From Lachnoclostridium sp. MSJ-17 (GTDB lineage: Bacteria > Bacillota > Clostridia > Oscillospirales > Acutalibacteraceae): 58,051 bases of DNA. The stretch lies in the NCBI RefSeq assembly GCF_018918205.1, contig NZ_JAHLQB010000028.1, forward strand, positions 1 to 58,051, given 5' to 3'. The stretch's first letter is position 1. Each line of letters opens with the position of its first letter. The notes below the pieces were generated by a model, which was not told the DNA's origin, did not search any database, and saw only the letters and a program-made list of their open reading frames with translations. Shown here piece by piece: positions 31,147 to 39,744 of the stretch. The position numbers and the translations under genes are program-made.

Positions 31147-31829
31147 TGAACACCCTGCAAAATTTCTCTAAGGGTCTTGTCAAAGAGAACCCCGTTCTCG
31201 TTCTCGTTCTCGGCACCTGCCCCACTCTCGCCACCTCGACGAGCATTTCAAACGCGCTCGGCATGGGCTTGGCGGCTACCGTCGTTCTGCTCTGCTCGAA
31301 CATTGTCATTTCCGCCCTGCGCAAGGTCATTCCCGACAAGGTGCGCATTCCCTGCTACATCGTGCTTATCGCGGGCTTCGTGACAATGGTCCAGATGCTC
31401 GTCAAGGCGTTCGCTCCGGCACTCGACGCGGCTCTCGGAATTTATCTGCCGCTGATCGTCGTCAACTGCATTATCCTCGGACGCGCCGAGATGTTCGCTA
31501 ACAAAAACAAGGTATTCGACTCGGCTGTCGACGCTCTCGGAATGGGCGCGGGCTTTACCCTCGCGCTGAGCCTTATGGCGCTTATCCGCGAGGTTTTCGG
31601 CAACGGAACCTTCTTCGGTCTGCCTATCCCCGTGCTTTATGACAACCACATTTCCATTCTCACAATGGCTCCCGGCGGCTTCTTCGTTTTCGGTCTGCTC
31701 ATAGCGGCGGTCAACAAGTTCTCCGCAAACAAGCCCAAGAAACAGGAATTCGGCTGCGCGGGCTGTCCGTCGGCTGAGGTCTGCTCGCACTCCTGCGCAA
31801 AGAGAGAGGAGGCTGCGGCTAATGACTAA
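31146..31829 (+). CDS. rnfE: Rnf complex subunit E with extra Cys-rich tail
   Basis: 227 aa, six membrane segments. PVLVLVLGTCPTLATSTSIS and YLPLIVVNCIILGRAEMFA carry the conserved Cys residues that hold the intramembrane iron-sulfur centre shared with RnfA. After the last helix comes a soluble tail GCAGCPSAEVCSHSCAKREE with four Cys (CxxC, C, C), not part of the basic RnfE fold; it could bind a further metal cluster. ATG 31146 is preferred to the GTG three bases earlier. Overlaps rnfA by 8 bases. Confidence 0.96.
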   Translation: MNTLQNFSKGLVKENPVLVLVLGTCPTLATSTSISNALGMGLAATVVLLCSNIVISALRKVIPDKVRIPCYIVLIAGFVTMVQMLVKAFAPALDAALGIYLPLIVVNCIILGRAEMFANKNKVFDSAVDALGMGAGFTLALSLMALIREVFGNGTFFGLPIPVLYDNHISILTMAPGGFFVFGLLIAAVNKFSANKPKKQEFGCAGCPSAEVCSHSCAKREEAAAND

Positions 31830-32412
31830 GCTCATCATTATCCTGCTCTCGGCGGTATTTATCAACAACTACGTGCTCTCGCGCTTCCTCGGTATCTGTC
31901 CGTTCCTCGGCGTATCAAAGAAGCTCGACTCCGCAACGGGAATGAGCCTCGCGGTCATCTTCGTAATGCTCATGGCTACCGCCGCTACGTATCCGATACA
32001 GATGTATCTGCTCAACCCGAACGGTCTGGGCTATTTGCAGACGATAGTATTCATTCTCGTCATCGCGGCTCTCGTACAGCTCGTCGAGATCGTACTAAAG
32101 CGTTACATTCCGTCGCTGCACAAGTCGCTCGGCGTTTACCTGCCGCTTATCACCACCAACTGCGCGGTGCTCGGCGTTACTATCCTCAATATCGACGAGG
32201 GCTACACCTTCCTTGAGGCGATGGTAAACTCGCTCGGAAGCGGTCTGGGATTCTTCCTCGCGATGGTCATGTTCTCGGGCGTGCGCTCGGTGCTCGAAAA
32301 ATCCGACGTGCCCAAGAGCTTCAAGGGTCTGCCGATAACGCTGGTCGCGGCGGCGATAACCTCGCTGTCCTTCCTCGGCTTCGGCGGCGTTATTGAAAAT
32401 CTGTTCGCGTAA
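31822..32412 (+). CDS. rnfA: Rnf complex subunit A
   Basis: 196 aa, six membrane segments. INNYVLSRFLGICPFLGVSK and PLITTNCAVLGVTILNI are the two half-channel motifs with the Cys ligands, related by inversion to RnfE. GGAGG lies 10 bases before ATG 31822 inside rnfE. Confidence 0.97.
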   Translation: MTKLIIILLSAVFINNYVLSRFLGICPFLGVSKKLDSATGMSLAVIFVMLMATAATYPIQMYLLNPNGLGYLQTIVFILVIAALVQLVEIVLKRYIPSLHKSLGVYLPLITTNCAVLGVTILNIDEGYTFLEAMVNSLGSGLGFFLAMVMFSGVRSVLEKSDVPKSFKGLPITLVAAAITSLSFLGFGGVIENLFA

Positions 32413-32424
32413 GGAGGTAATTAC

Positions 32425-33252
32425 ATGGAAGCGATTCTCACGGCGGTCATACCCGTCGTAATCATCGGCGTGATCTGCGCCGCGGTGCTCGTTATCGCCG
32501 CAAAGGTCATGGCGGTCAAGGAGGACGAGAGGTTCCCCGCGATCAGGGAATGCCTGCCCGGCGCGAACTGCGGAGCCTGCGGCTTTGCCGGCTGCGACGG
32601 CTACGCCAAGGCTCTCTGTGAAAACCCCGACACTCCGGCTAACCTCTGTATTCCCGGCGCGGACGGAGTTTCAAGACAGCTCAGCGAGATACTCGGCGTT
32701 GAATTCGCCGACGTAGTCGAGCAGGTAGCGGTCGTCCACTGCTCCGGCGACTGTGAGCACACTCAGGACAAGGTTGAATATCAGGGCATTGAAACCTGCG
32801 CCGCGGCAAAGCTTATGTACGGCGGCAAGGGCAGCTGCACCTACGGCTGTCTCGGCTTCGGCGACTGCGCTAAGGTCTGCCCGCACGATGCTATCTGTAT
32901 TGCGGACGGAGTCGCCCGCGTCAATACAAACGACTGCGTGGGCTGCGGACTCTGCGCGAAGGCTTGTCCGAACCGACTTATCTCTCTCGTCGCGGACGTT
33001 GAAAGGGTCGTTGTTATGTGCAGCAACAAGGACAAAGGCGCTGTCACAAGAAAGGTCTGCTCTAACGGCTGTATAGGCTGCAAAAAGTGCGAGAAGGTCT
33101 GTCCTCTCGGCGCGATAAAGGTCACCGACAACGTGGCGGTCATCGACTACGATAAGTGCGACAACTGCCCGGACTTCGCGGTCTGCGCGAGAAGCTGCAC
33201 CACAGGGTGCATAATGACGGCTGACCTGAGCGGAGTTCACAGAGTCAAGTAA
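32425..33252 (+). CDS. rnfB: Rnf complex subunit B (polyferredoxin)
   Basis: 275 aa. An N-terminal membrane anchor ([20 protein letters not shown]), a 4Fe-4S domain with [20 protein letters not shown], then ferredoxin-type motifs: [40 protein letters not shown] and [14 protein letters not shown]. RnfB accepts electrons from reduced ferredoxin. Last gene of the operon, 12 bases after rnfA, with AGGAGG upstream and a terminator after. Confidence 0.98.
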   Translation: MEAILTAVIPVVIIGVICAAVLVIAAKVMAVKEDERFPAIRECLPGANCGACGFAGCDGYAKALCENPDTPANLCIPGADGVSRQLSEILGVEFADVVEQVAVVHCSGDCEHTQDKVEYQGIETCAAAKLMYGGKGSCTYGCLGFGDCAKVCPHDAICIADGVARVNTNDCVGCGLCAKACPNRLISLVADVERVVVMCSNKDKGAVTRKVCSNGCIGCKKCEKVCPLGAIKVTDNVAVIDYDKCDNCPDFAVCARSCTTGCIMTADLSGVHRVK

Positions 33253-33263
33253 TTTAATAGCAC

Positions 33264-33298
33264 AGGGCGGAGACGAAATCAATCGCCTCCGCCCTTTT
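33264..33298 (+). terminator. Terminator of the rnf operon
   Basis: AGGGCGGAG and CTCCGCCCT (33264-33272, 33287-33295) pair, extended by CGA/TCG, with a short T-run. Confidence 0.8.
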
Positions 33299-33301
33299 CA
33301 T

Positions 33302-33439
33302 TTAAAGCTCCTCGTCGTCCTCGGCGTAATCCTCATCGTCGGGGTTCGCGGGAATCCTGCCCGTCATCTCGTTGGTGTACACCGTATTCATTTCGGTGAT
33401 GGGCGTGTCGTCGGACTTCTTTTTCTTTTTCTTGCTCAT
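33302..33439 (-). CDS. Small charged protein (45 aa)
   Basis: ATG 33439 to TAA 33302. The peptide is polylysine at the start (MSKKKKKKSDDTP), has a middle TEMNTVYTNEMTGRIPANP and an acidic end (DDEDYAEDDEEL). GAGGTG lies 6-7 bases before the ATG. It converges on rnfB and follows the HAD gene on the same strand. The start region sits inside a hairpin with a T-run (33440-33473), so its translation may depend on readthrough or on refolding. Function unknown. Confidence 0.6.
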   Translation of the reverse strand: MSKKKKKKSDDTPITEMNTVYTNEMTGRIPANPDDEDYAEDDEEL

Positions 33440-33473
33440 AAAAAATCACCTCGGGGTTATTATGCCCGGGGTG
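33440..33473 (-). terminator. Terminator-like hairpin that also holds the ribosome site of the 45-aa ORF
   Basis: On the minus strand CACCCCGGG (33473-33465) pairs with CCCGAGGTG (33455-33447), one mismatch, followed by ATTTTTT. The 3' arm contains the GAGGTG ribosome site of the 45-aa gene. Confidence 0.6.
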
Positions 33474-33480
33474 AAATTTT

Positions 33481-34212
33481 TTATTCTTTTACTATCAATT
33501 TTTTGATTTTATAAACGTCGCCGTCCATTACGGTGTACTGACTGCGCAGCTCGCCCTTTATCTCGGGCGAAATGCTCTGGTGGACATACAGGCTGTCGAT
33601 TCCGAAATCAGCCGCTCCGCCAATATCGGAAATATAGTCGTTGCCTATCATTATGCTCTCCTCTTTTTTGAGCCCGTAGCGGTCAAAAAGCGCCTGATAA
33701 TAATGCGCGTCGGGCTTTGATGTCTCCTCGTCGGAGCTGATGCAAACGCCGTCAAAATACTTGTCCAGACCGAACATATTCAGCTCGTTCTCGGTGAACA
33801 CGCGCTGGGCGTTCGAGAGGAGATATATCTTCTTGCCGTGGGCTTTGAGCGTGTCGAGCAGATCGAGAACTCCGTCGTAGAGCTTGATATACTTCGTCGA
33901 ATAGCAGCGGAACGCCTCAGCAATGAACTCGACGCGGCTCTTTGTCGCCTTGACGCCCTTCTGTGTGAACAGAGCCTTGAACACCTTCTCGATTTTGATA
34001 TCGATGACGGTGAATTCGGGGTGGCGGCGGCGAACTGACGCCTTCTCTTTTTCGACGAGCCTGCCGTACTCGCGCTTTATCTCCTGCGGGGTGTACTGAG
34101 CGCCGTGGTAGGAGTAGAGAATTTGCAGCGACTTCCAGAGCTTTGCCTGCCACTCGTCGGTGTTGATGTCGATAAGGGTTCCGTATAAATCGAAAATGTA
34201 GTTTTTATACAT
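33481..34212 (-). CDS. HAD-superfamily hydrolase with DLYGT motif
   Basis: 243 aa. YIFDLYGTLIDI carries the nucleophile Asp but has Tyr where phosphatases have the second Asp, the arrangement of haloacid dehalogenase-type members. A helical cap is at about 20-105. KIYLLSNAQR gives motif II, ETSKPDAHYY the motif III Lys and IMIGNDYISDIGGAADFGID motif IV. It may thus act on non-phosphate substrates or be a phosphatase with altered acid/base chemistry. It diverges from nth, sharing a -35 box. Confidence 0.85.
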   Translation of the reverse strand: MYKNYIFDLYGTLIDINTDEWQAKLWKSLQILYSYHGAQYTPQEIKREYGRLVEKEKASVRRRHPEFTVIDIKIEKVFKALFTQKGVKATKSRVEFIAEAFRCYSTKYIKLYDGVLDLLDTLKAHGKKIYLLSNAQRVFTENELNMFGLDKYFDGVCISSDEETSKPDAHYYQALFDRYGLKKEESIMIGNDYISDIGGAADFGIDSLYVHQSISPEIKGELRSQYTVMDGDVYKIKKLIVKE

Positions 34213-34236
34213 TGTATCTCCTCCGTTTCTTATACC

Positions 34237-34288
34237 ATTATATATGGAAAAATCTCCGATTGCAATAGCTTTGAAAATATGTTAAAAT
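34237..34288. promoter_or_regulatory. Divergent promoters sharing one self-complementary -35 box
   Basis: TTGCAA at 34260-34265 is its own reverse complement. Minus strand: TTGCAA, 17 bases, TATAAT (34242-34237) towards the HAD gene. Plus strand: TTGCAA, 17 bases, TAAAAT (34283-34288) towards nth. Confidence 0.65.
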
Positions 34289-34309
34289 TTTTTCATAGAA
34301 GGTGGTTTT

Positions 34310-34957
34310 ATGACGAAAAAGGAAATCGCGCTCTCGGCTGTCGAGGCGCTTAAAAACGAATATCCCGACGCGAAATGCTCGCTAGACTACGAAACGCCGC
34401 TTCAGCTGCTTGTCGCGACAAGACTCTCCGCCCAGTGTACCGACGCGAGAGTCAACCTCGTAACGCCCGCGCTGTTTGAGCGTTTTCCCGACGCGGAGAG
34501 CTTTGCCGCCGCACAGCCCGAGGAGGTCGCGGAGTATATCAAATCCTGCGGACTGTACAAGACAAAGTCGAAAGACCTCGTTGCCATGGCGAAAATGCTC
34601 GTCAGCGACTTCGGCTCCGTTGTGCCCGACAATATCGACGACCTGACAAAGCTCCCCGGCATTGGCAGAAAGACGGCGAATCTCATCTGCGGCGACGTTT
34701 ACGGCAAGCCCGCCATCGTCGTCGACACCCACTGCATAAGAATCACAAAAAGGCTCGGTCTGCACAAGGAGACCGACCAGAGAAAGATCGAAAACGCCCT
34801 GCGCAAGCTTCTGCCGCCCGACGAGAGCAACAACTTCTGTCACCGCCTCGTGCTGCACGGCAGAGCGGTCTGCACGGCTAGGAGTCCGAAGTGCCGGGAC
34901 TGCTGCATGAACGGCTTTTGCCGTATGGGAGTAAAGGAGCTGAAAAATGGAGATTAA
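34310..34957 (+). CDS. nth: Endonuclease III (DNA glycosylase/AP lyase)
   Basis: 215 aa. The helix-hairpin-helix LPGIGRKTANLICGD includes the catalytic Lys, VVDTHCIRITKRLGL the catalytic Asp, and the C-terminal CTARSPKCRDCCMNGFC the C-x6-C-x2-C-x5-C iron-sulfur cluster. It removes oxidised pyrimidines and cuts the AP site. AGAAGGTGG lies 7 bases before ATG 34310. The end overlaps the next gene by 11 bases. Confidence 0.98.
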   Translation: MTKKEIALSAVEALKNEYPDAKCSLDYETPLQLLVATRLSAQCTDARVNLVTPALFERFPDAESFAAAQPEEVAEYIKSCGLYKTKSKDLVAMAKMLVSDFGSVVPDNIDDLTKLPGIGRKTANLICGDVYGKPAIVVDTHCIRITKRLGLHKETDQRKIENALRKLLPPDESNNFCHRLVLHGRAVCTARSPKCRDCCMNGFCRMGVKELKNGD

Positions 34958-35762
34958 GCTACTCGCTCTCGACCTCGACGGCACCGTCCTGCGCACCGAC
35001 AACACTCTCGCTCCCGAGGTCAGGGACTCGATAATTCAGGCGATAGACAGCGGAATCGAAGTCGCCGTCGCAAGCGGCAGACCGTTCTCGTCAATGCCGG
35101 AGGATGTGCTCGCAATAGACGGCATACGCTGGGTCATCGCATCAAACGGAGCGGCAATTTATCAAAACGGAGTAAGGACGCATTCCGACACCCTCGACGA
35201 AGCGGACGTCCTCCGCGTTCTCGAGCTGACAAAGGAGCATGACCTCATCTGGGAAGCCTTCCTCGAGGGCGAGACCTGCACTGACAAGAGATATTACGAC
35301 GACCCGATAAAATACGGCTGCACCGAGGCTTATGTCGGTTACGTCCGCGGCTCCCGCGGCTGCTGCTCCGATATGCGCGGCTACATCCGCCGCAACCGCA
35401 AAAATCTCGACAGCATTGAATTCGTCAGCACCGACAGAGAGCTTCGCGAAAGGCTGTGGGCAATGCTCGAGAGAGAGCTGCCCGGCGTGTATATAACCTC
35501 GTCGTCGAAGAACTTCGTCGAGCTGATGAACGCCACCGCGACAAAGGCGAACGCGCTGAAACGGCTATGCGGATTGCTTGATATCGATATAAAAAACACC
35601 GCCGCTGCCGGCAATGCCGACAACGACGCCGATATGCTCGCGCTCGCGGGGTTCTCAGCCGCCGTGAGCAATGCAACTCCCGCCTGTCTGGAAGCCGCTT
35701 ACGCGGTCATTCCCTCAAACGACGAGGGCGGAGTTTGCGAGCTTATTAATATGTTACTCTGA
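34947..35762 (+). CDS. Cof-type HAD-IIB phosphatase
   Basis: 271 aa. LLALDLDGTVLRTDNTL is the N-terminal nucleophile motif, VAVASGRPFSSM motif II, and NTAAAGNADNDADMLALAGF motif IV, with a C2-type cap between. Such enzymes hydrolyse sugar phosphates, nucleotides or flavin phosphates; the substrate is not evident. Lys of motif III is in ATKANALKRL. It overlaps nth by 11 bases (same operon) and its 3' end overlaps the converging DUF6062 gene by 9 bases. Confidence 0.93.
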   Translation: MEIKLLALDLDGTVLRTDNTLAPEVRDSIIQAIDSGIEVAVASGRPFSSMPEDVLAIDGIRWVIASNGAAIYQNGVRTHSDTLDEADVLRVLELTKEHDLIWEAFLEGETCTDKRYYDDPIKYGCTEAYVGYVRGSRGCCSDMRGYIRRNRKNLDSIEFVSTDRELRERLWAMLERELPGVYITSSSKNFVELMNATATKANALKRLCGLLDIDIKNTAAAGNADNDADMLALAGFSAAVSNATPACLEAAYAVIPSNDEGGVCELINMLL

Positions 35763-36464
35763 TTTTTCCGCTACTGTCGGCTTCTCGCCCGTGAGGAACT
35801 CGATGCTGCGCTCAATAGCGTCGGTCGAGGTGCCCCAGTCCTTGCCGCGGTTGCGGTAGTCGAACATGGAAACAAAGTGCTTGATGTCGCCGTAGAGCGA
35901 TTCGAGGTAGTTCTTTGTGAGAGCGGCAGTCTCAGCATGGAAATCGCCGAGAAGCTTTGACGGAACTCCGCCCTTGCCCATCGCGGCGGTCATGATGAAC
36001 TGATAGTGCTTGAGACAGATGAACGGCTGCTCGCTGTAGGTCTTGCGGAACTCTCCGCCCTTTGCCCACTCAGCGAAAACAGTGGCGACGAGGTGGAACA
36101 TATCCGCCTCTACCCTGTCGCAGACGTAGCAGGAATTCATCGTCTGACGGATAGCCTCGAGCTTCTTCTTGTCAGGCTTGCCGCCTAGCTTCTTGGGCAT
36201 GAGCTCGTCCCTGATTACCTCTAGGTGGGTTTCGAGAATAAGCGCGTTGGGCAGCTTCTGTCCGAGCTGAGTCATCCGCGAGAAGTGACGGTGACAAAAG
36301 CCCTTCTTGTTTGTCGCGACGCGGACGCTCGGCTCCATCATAGCGTCGCCTGTGATGAAGGTCACGTACTGCTCCTCGAGCATTTCCTCCATGCGGCAGA
36401 GAGGACAGCCGCACTTAGGCGCAAAGAGGTCGTTGATAGGTATGGTAACAATGGTCTCTTTCAT
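35754..36464 (-). CDS. DUF6062-family protein with Cys pairs
   Basis: 236 aa. The pattern of Cys and His pairs is regular: FAPKCGCPLCRMEEMLEE, GFCHRHFSRM, SCYVCDRVEADMFHLV and FICLKHYQFIM. Such CxxC/CxxH pairs suggest bound metal, zinc or perhaps an iron cofactor. The family is common in clostridia and has no known function. No signal peptide. Start at ATG 36464; the upstream AGGAGT lies about 6 bases away. Confidence 0.8.
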   Translation of the reverse strand: MKETIVTIPINDLFAPKCGCPLCRMEEMLEEQYVTFITGDAMMEPSVRVATNKKGFCHRHFSRMTQLGQKLPNALILETHLEVIRDELMPKKLGGKPDKKKLEAIRQTMNSCYVCDRVEADMFHLVATVFAEWAKGGEFRKTYSEQPFICLKHYQFIMTAAMGKGGVPSKLLGDFHAETAALTKNYLESLYGDIKHFVSMFDYRNRGKDWGTSTDAIERSIEFLTGEKPTVAEKSE

Positions 36465-36484
36465 GGCAAAAACTCCTAAATCAG

Positions 36485-36513
36485 TTGATATTCACATTGT
36501 ACCACATAATAAT
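36485..36513. promoter_or_regulatory. Overlapping divergent promoters for the OGG-like and DUF6062 genes
   Basis: Plus: TTGATA (36485-36490), 17 bases, AATAAT (36508-36513). Minus: an extended -10 (TGGTACAAT, 36504-36496) lies within it. Confidence 0.5.
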
Positions 36514-36542
36514 TAATTGTGGAAGTTCGGAGAGAGATATTT

Positions 36543-37361
36543 ATGAAAAAGTTTTTAAAATTCGAAAACGTCACCGACCTCGACCTTGCCCAGACGCTGG
36601 ACTGCGGTCAGAGCTTCCGCTGGGTCGAACGCGAGGACGGAAGCTTTGACGGCGTGGCGTTTGGAAGAAGCGTGAACGTCAGGCTCGACGGCACGGATTT
36701 ATATATAGAAAACGCCGATGAAGCCGACCGTGAGCTGTGGCACAGCTACTTTGACCTCGGACTCGACTACGGCAGAATACGTGAGGAGATCAGCACAATC
36801 CACCCTGTGTTAGCCGACGCCGCGAAGTACGCCCCGGGTATCAGGATTCTCAGGCAGGAGCCTTTTGAAGCGCTGTGCACCTTCATCATCTCGCAAAACA
36901 ACAACATCAAGCGCATAAAAGGCATCGTTCAGCGGCTCTGCGAGACCTTCGGAGATGAGCTGCCCGACGGCAGCTTTGCCTTTCCCGATGTCGAAAAACT
37001 AGCTGAACTGACCGCCGACGATCTTGCGCCGCTGAGGGCGGGCTTTCGCAACCGCTACCTTGTGGACGCGGCGAGAAAGGTTGCCGACGGCGACGTTGAC
37101 CTCGAAAAATGCCGTACCTGCGGCTACGAGGAAGCGCGGCGTGAGCTTATGCAGATAACGGGAGTAGGCACGAAGGTAGCCGACTGCACCCTGCTGTTCG
37201 GCATGCACAGGATCGAGGCTTTTCCGCTCGATGTGTGGATGAAGCGCGCAATGGCGGCTCTGTTCCCCGGAATGACCGCGGAGGACTTCGGACAGTACGC
37301 GGGAATCGCACAACAGTATATTTTTCACTACAGCAGAATGAACCCCGGGCTTTTTGAATGA
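36543..37361 (+). CDS. OGG1-like 8-oxoguanine DNA glycosylase
   Basis: 272 aa. An N-terminal OGG-type beta domain (LDLAQTLDCGQSFRWVERED, DLYIEN) precedes the helical core with FEALCTFIISQNNNIKRI (the SQNN motif of OGG1), and the helix-hairpin-helix MQITGVGTKVADCTLLFGM with the catalytic Lys, followed by EAFPLDVWMKRAM with the catalytic Asp. It would excise 8-oxoguanine opposite C and cleave AP sites. ATG 36543 follows GGAGAGA. With nth close by, this area gathers oxidative-damage repair. Confidence 0.93.
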   Translation: MKKFLKFENVTDLDLAQTLDCGQSFRWVEREDGSFDGVAFGRSVNVRLDGTDLYIENADEADRELWHSYFDLGLDYGRIREEISTIHPVLADAAKYAPGIRILRQEPFEALCTFIISQNNNIKRIKGIVQRLCETFGDELPDGSFAFPDVEKLAELTADDLAPLRAGFRNRYLVDAARKVADGDVDLEKCRTCGYEEARRELMQITGVGTKVADCTLLFGMHRIEAFPLDVWMKRAMAALFPGMTAEDFGQYAGIAQQYIFHYSRMNPGLFE

Positions 37362-37414
37362 GCAAAGCCTGTCGGATTTTTTGCGTAATACCCTAAAAAA
37401 TCTGAAAAAATCTG

Positions 37415-37443
37415 TTGTTTTTATTGTGATTATGTTGTATAAT
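37415..37443 (+). promoter_or_regulatory. Promoter of the DHHW gene
   Basis: TTGTTT (37415-37420), 17 bases, TATAAT (37438-37443), 60 bases before the start. Confidence 0.7.
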
Positions 37444-37502
37444 AGATATATATGTTTTGCGCAGGCAAAACTTTTATCCAAAATACTACGGAGGTGTGTG
37501 AA

Positions 37503-38870
37503 TTGGTATCCCGCGAAGACCTCGACAATTTTGACGACAGCCTGGACCGGCGCAGACGTTCATCAGGAAGCCGTCCGCAGCAAAGCGGCGCCCGTCCGCA
37601 GCGAAACAACTCATATCCCCGAAACGCTTCTCAGCAGCGCCGACCGAACAACGGAGCGAGCGGACGACCCGTTTACCGCAACGCGAGCGCGCGCAGAAGG
37701 CGTGAGGCTCAGCGCAAGCGCAGGCTCAGGAACCGCGCGATAATAATCGGAACCGGAATTGCGATCCTCATTCTGATAATCGTGCTGTTCTCACTCATGA
37801 TACGCGGCTGTTCATCGGGCAGCGGCGACAAGAACAAGGTTTCGACCGACACTATCGCGCAGCAGGGCGGCACCACAGCCGCGACTCAGGACGAGCCGTC
37901 AAACTCCTCGCTGGCGCAGGATTTGTCACCGACCTACTTCAAAACGCCCGTTATCAAGGACGACAATACCAACGGCGAGCTTTACTACTCGATCTACGTC
38001 TGGAACAAGACAGGCTACGAGCTGTTCGGCGGCGACGACGATCACTCCAAGACCTACGCCAACACCATCAATACCCTCGCTTCAAAGCTGCCGGGTATCA
38101 AGGTGTACGACATGATCATTCCGAACCACACCGAGTACGGTCTGCCCGAAAGACTCAAGTCTGGCGACATTGTTTCGACCTCTCAGGCCGAGAGCATCAA
38201 GACCGCTTACGCCGCTATGGACAAGAACGTCACGCCTATCAACATCTACAACTACCTCGCAGATCACAACGAGGAGTACATCTACTTCAAGTCCGACCAC
38301 CACTGGACGGGTCTCGGCGCGTACTACGCCTACAAGGCGTTCGCCGACACCAACAACATGCCCGCCCTCAAGCTCGAGAGCTGCACCGAAAAGACTATCG
38401 ACGGCTTCACCGGCAGCTTCACAAACTCCGCTCCGAGCCTTGACAGCGACACCGTTCACTACTGGGAGTTCCCCTACGGCACCGAAATGACGCTGACCTA
38501 TGACGGCGGAGCTACCGAGACCTACGACAGCCCGTACTACACCGGAGCCACCGAGGGCTCGCTGACCTACGGCGTGTTCATCTTCGGCGACAATCCGCTG
38601 ACTGTCATCAAGTCGAAGTCCGAGAACGCCGAGAAGGGCAAAAAGATCGTTATCGTCAAGGAGAGCTACGGCAACGCGCTTGCTCCGTACTTTACAAACA
38701 ACTACGAGGAGGTTCACGTAGTCGATTTCCGCTACTTCTCCTCAACCGTCGGCAAAACTCTTCCCGCATACTGCGTGGAGAACGGAATCACCGACGTGCT
38801 CTTTGCCAACGGCGTTATGAGCGCTAACACTCAGCTCCAGCTCGACAGCATGTCGGGCATGTTCAACTGA
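37503..38870 (+). CDS. DHHW-family membrane-anchored protein (SGNH-like)
   Basis: 455 aa starting with TTG at 37503, with CGGAGG 8 bases upstream; no ATG fits. A very basic cytoplasmic part (LDRRRRSSGSRPQQ, SARRRREAQRKRRLRNRA) leads to one membrane helix (IIIGTGIAILILIIVLFSLM), then an outside domain. YFKSDHHWTGLGAYYAYKAF contains the DHHW signature; IVIVKESYGNALAPYFTNNY and EVHVVDFRYF are typical too. The family relates to AlgX/AlgJ-like acyltransferases of polysaccharide modification, where Asp and His form part of a catalytic triad with a Ser (here perhaps ESYGN). No MBOAT partner is adjacent. The nudix gene follows after 53 bases. Confidence 0.87.
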   Translation: MVSREDLDNFDDSLDRRRRSSGSRPQQSGARPQRNNSYPRNASQQRRPNNGASGRPVYRNASARRRREAQRKRRLRNRAIIIGTGIAILILIIVLFSLMIRGCSSGSGDKNKVSTDTIAQQGGTTAATQDEPSNSSLAQDLSPTYFKTPVIKDDNTNGELYYSIYVWNKTGYELFGGDDDHSKTYANTINTLASKLPGIKVYDMIIPNHTEYGLPERLKSGDIVSTSQAESIKTAYAAMDKNVTPINIYNYLADHNEEYIYFKSDHHWTGLGAYYAYKAFADTNNMPALKLESCTEKTIDGFTGSFTNSAPSLDSDTVHYWEFPYGTEMTLTYDGGATETYDSPYYTGATEGSLTYGVFIFGDNPLTVIKSKSENAEKGKKIVIVKESYGNALAPYFTNNYEEVHVVDFRYFSSTVGKTLPAYCVENGITDVLFANGVMSANTQLQLDSMSGMFN

Positions 38871-38923
38871 GTGACGGCAAGTCAGCACTGAATCTGTAAT
38901 CAATAATGAAAGGAGGCGGCAGA

Positions 38924-39616
38924 ATGATCGCGGAAAATGTCAAGGTATCGCTGTTCGGAAGCATCAGCGACGGGCTCTACTCGGCGCGTATCGGCACGGG
39001 CGGAGCTATGAACAAGAGCGCCTACGTTGTATCGCATAAAAAAGTCAGAGAATACTTTGACGGCGTAGTCATTGCTGTCGCCGAATTCGACGGACTCGAC
39101 GGAGAACGTCCGATCGTATCGACCTACGGCGAGGTTTTCTACGAGCCCGAGCTGCGCAGGATACTTTCGCGGCTGCGGAACATCAGGCTCAAGTCTATCC
39201 GCTGTCTTTACGAGAAATCCTGCGGCGGCATAATCTTTTACAAGACGCGGCAGAACACGAAGATCCTTCTCGTCAAGAACAACAACGGCAGATACTGGAG
39301 CTTTCCGAAGGGTCATATCGAGGATGGCGAGACCGAACAGGAGACCGCTATCCGCGAGATAAAGGAGGAAACCGGACTGGACGTAACTCTGGTTCAGGGC
39401 TTCCGCGAGATCAGCGAGTACAGTCCGTTCGGAAAGATACGCAAGAGAGTCGTGTTCTTCCTCGCCCGCGCCTTCACCGACAACGTGAAGATCCAGGAGG
39501 AGGAAATCGACAGCTACATCTGGGTCGATCTTCAGCAGGCGAGAAAACTCTGTTCCTACGACAACGACCTCCGCATTATCGAAAAGGCGGAGCTCACGAT
39601 CCACTTAAAGGGGTAA
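38924..39616 (+). CDS. Nudix hydrolase with extra N-terminal domain
   Basis: 230 aa. The Nudix box is GHIEDGETEQETAIREIKEE followed by TGL, matching Gx5Ex7REUxEExGU. It begins after about 95 residues of an N-terminal domain (VSLFGSISDGLYSARIGTGG, YDVVSHKK-like part) that I do not recognise. WSFPKGHIE is reminiscent of Ap4A/ADP-ribose type enzymes. It hydrolyses nucleoside diphosphates linked to another group; the substrate is unknown. AAGGAGG lies 8 bases before ATG 38924. Confidence 0.92.
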   Translation: MIAENVKVSLFGSISDGLYSARIGTGGAMNKSAYVVSHKKVREYFDGVVIAVAEFDGLDGERPIVSTYGEVFYEPELRRILSRLRNIRLKSIRCLYEKSCGGIIFYKTRQNTKILLVKNNNGRYWSFPKGHIEDGETEQETAIREIKEETGLDVTLVQGFREISEYSPFGKIRKRVVFFLARAFTDNVKIQEEEIDSYIWVDLQQARKLCSYDNDLRIIEKAELTIHLKG

Positions 39617-39623
39617 TAATGAG

Positions 39624-39654
39624 GAGAGGTTTGAATTTCAGACCTCTCTTTTTT
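39624..39654 (+). terminator. Terminator of the nudix gene
   Basis: GAGAGGT and ACCTCTC (39624-39630, 39642-39648), extended by TGA/TCA, then six T. Confidence 0.85.
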
Positions 39655-39744
39655 CCGCGCAAAAAAGCCTTGCTTTTTTTGTCAGAATGTTGTAATATTA
39701 ATTATATAAGAAAAAATTTTTATGAATTTTTCGGGAGGGCGCTT

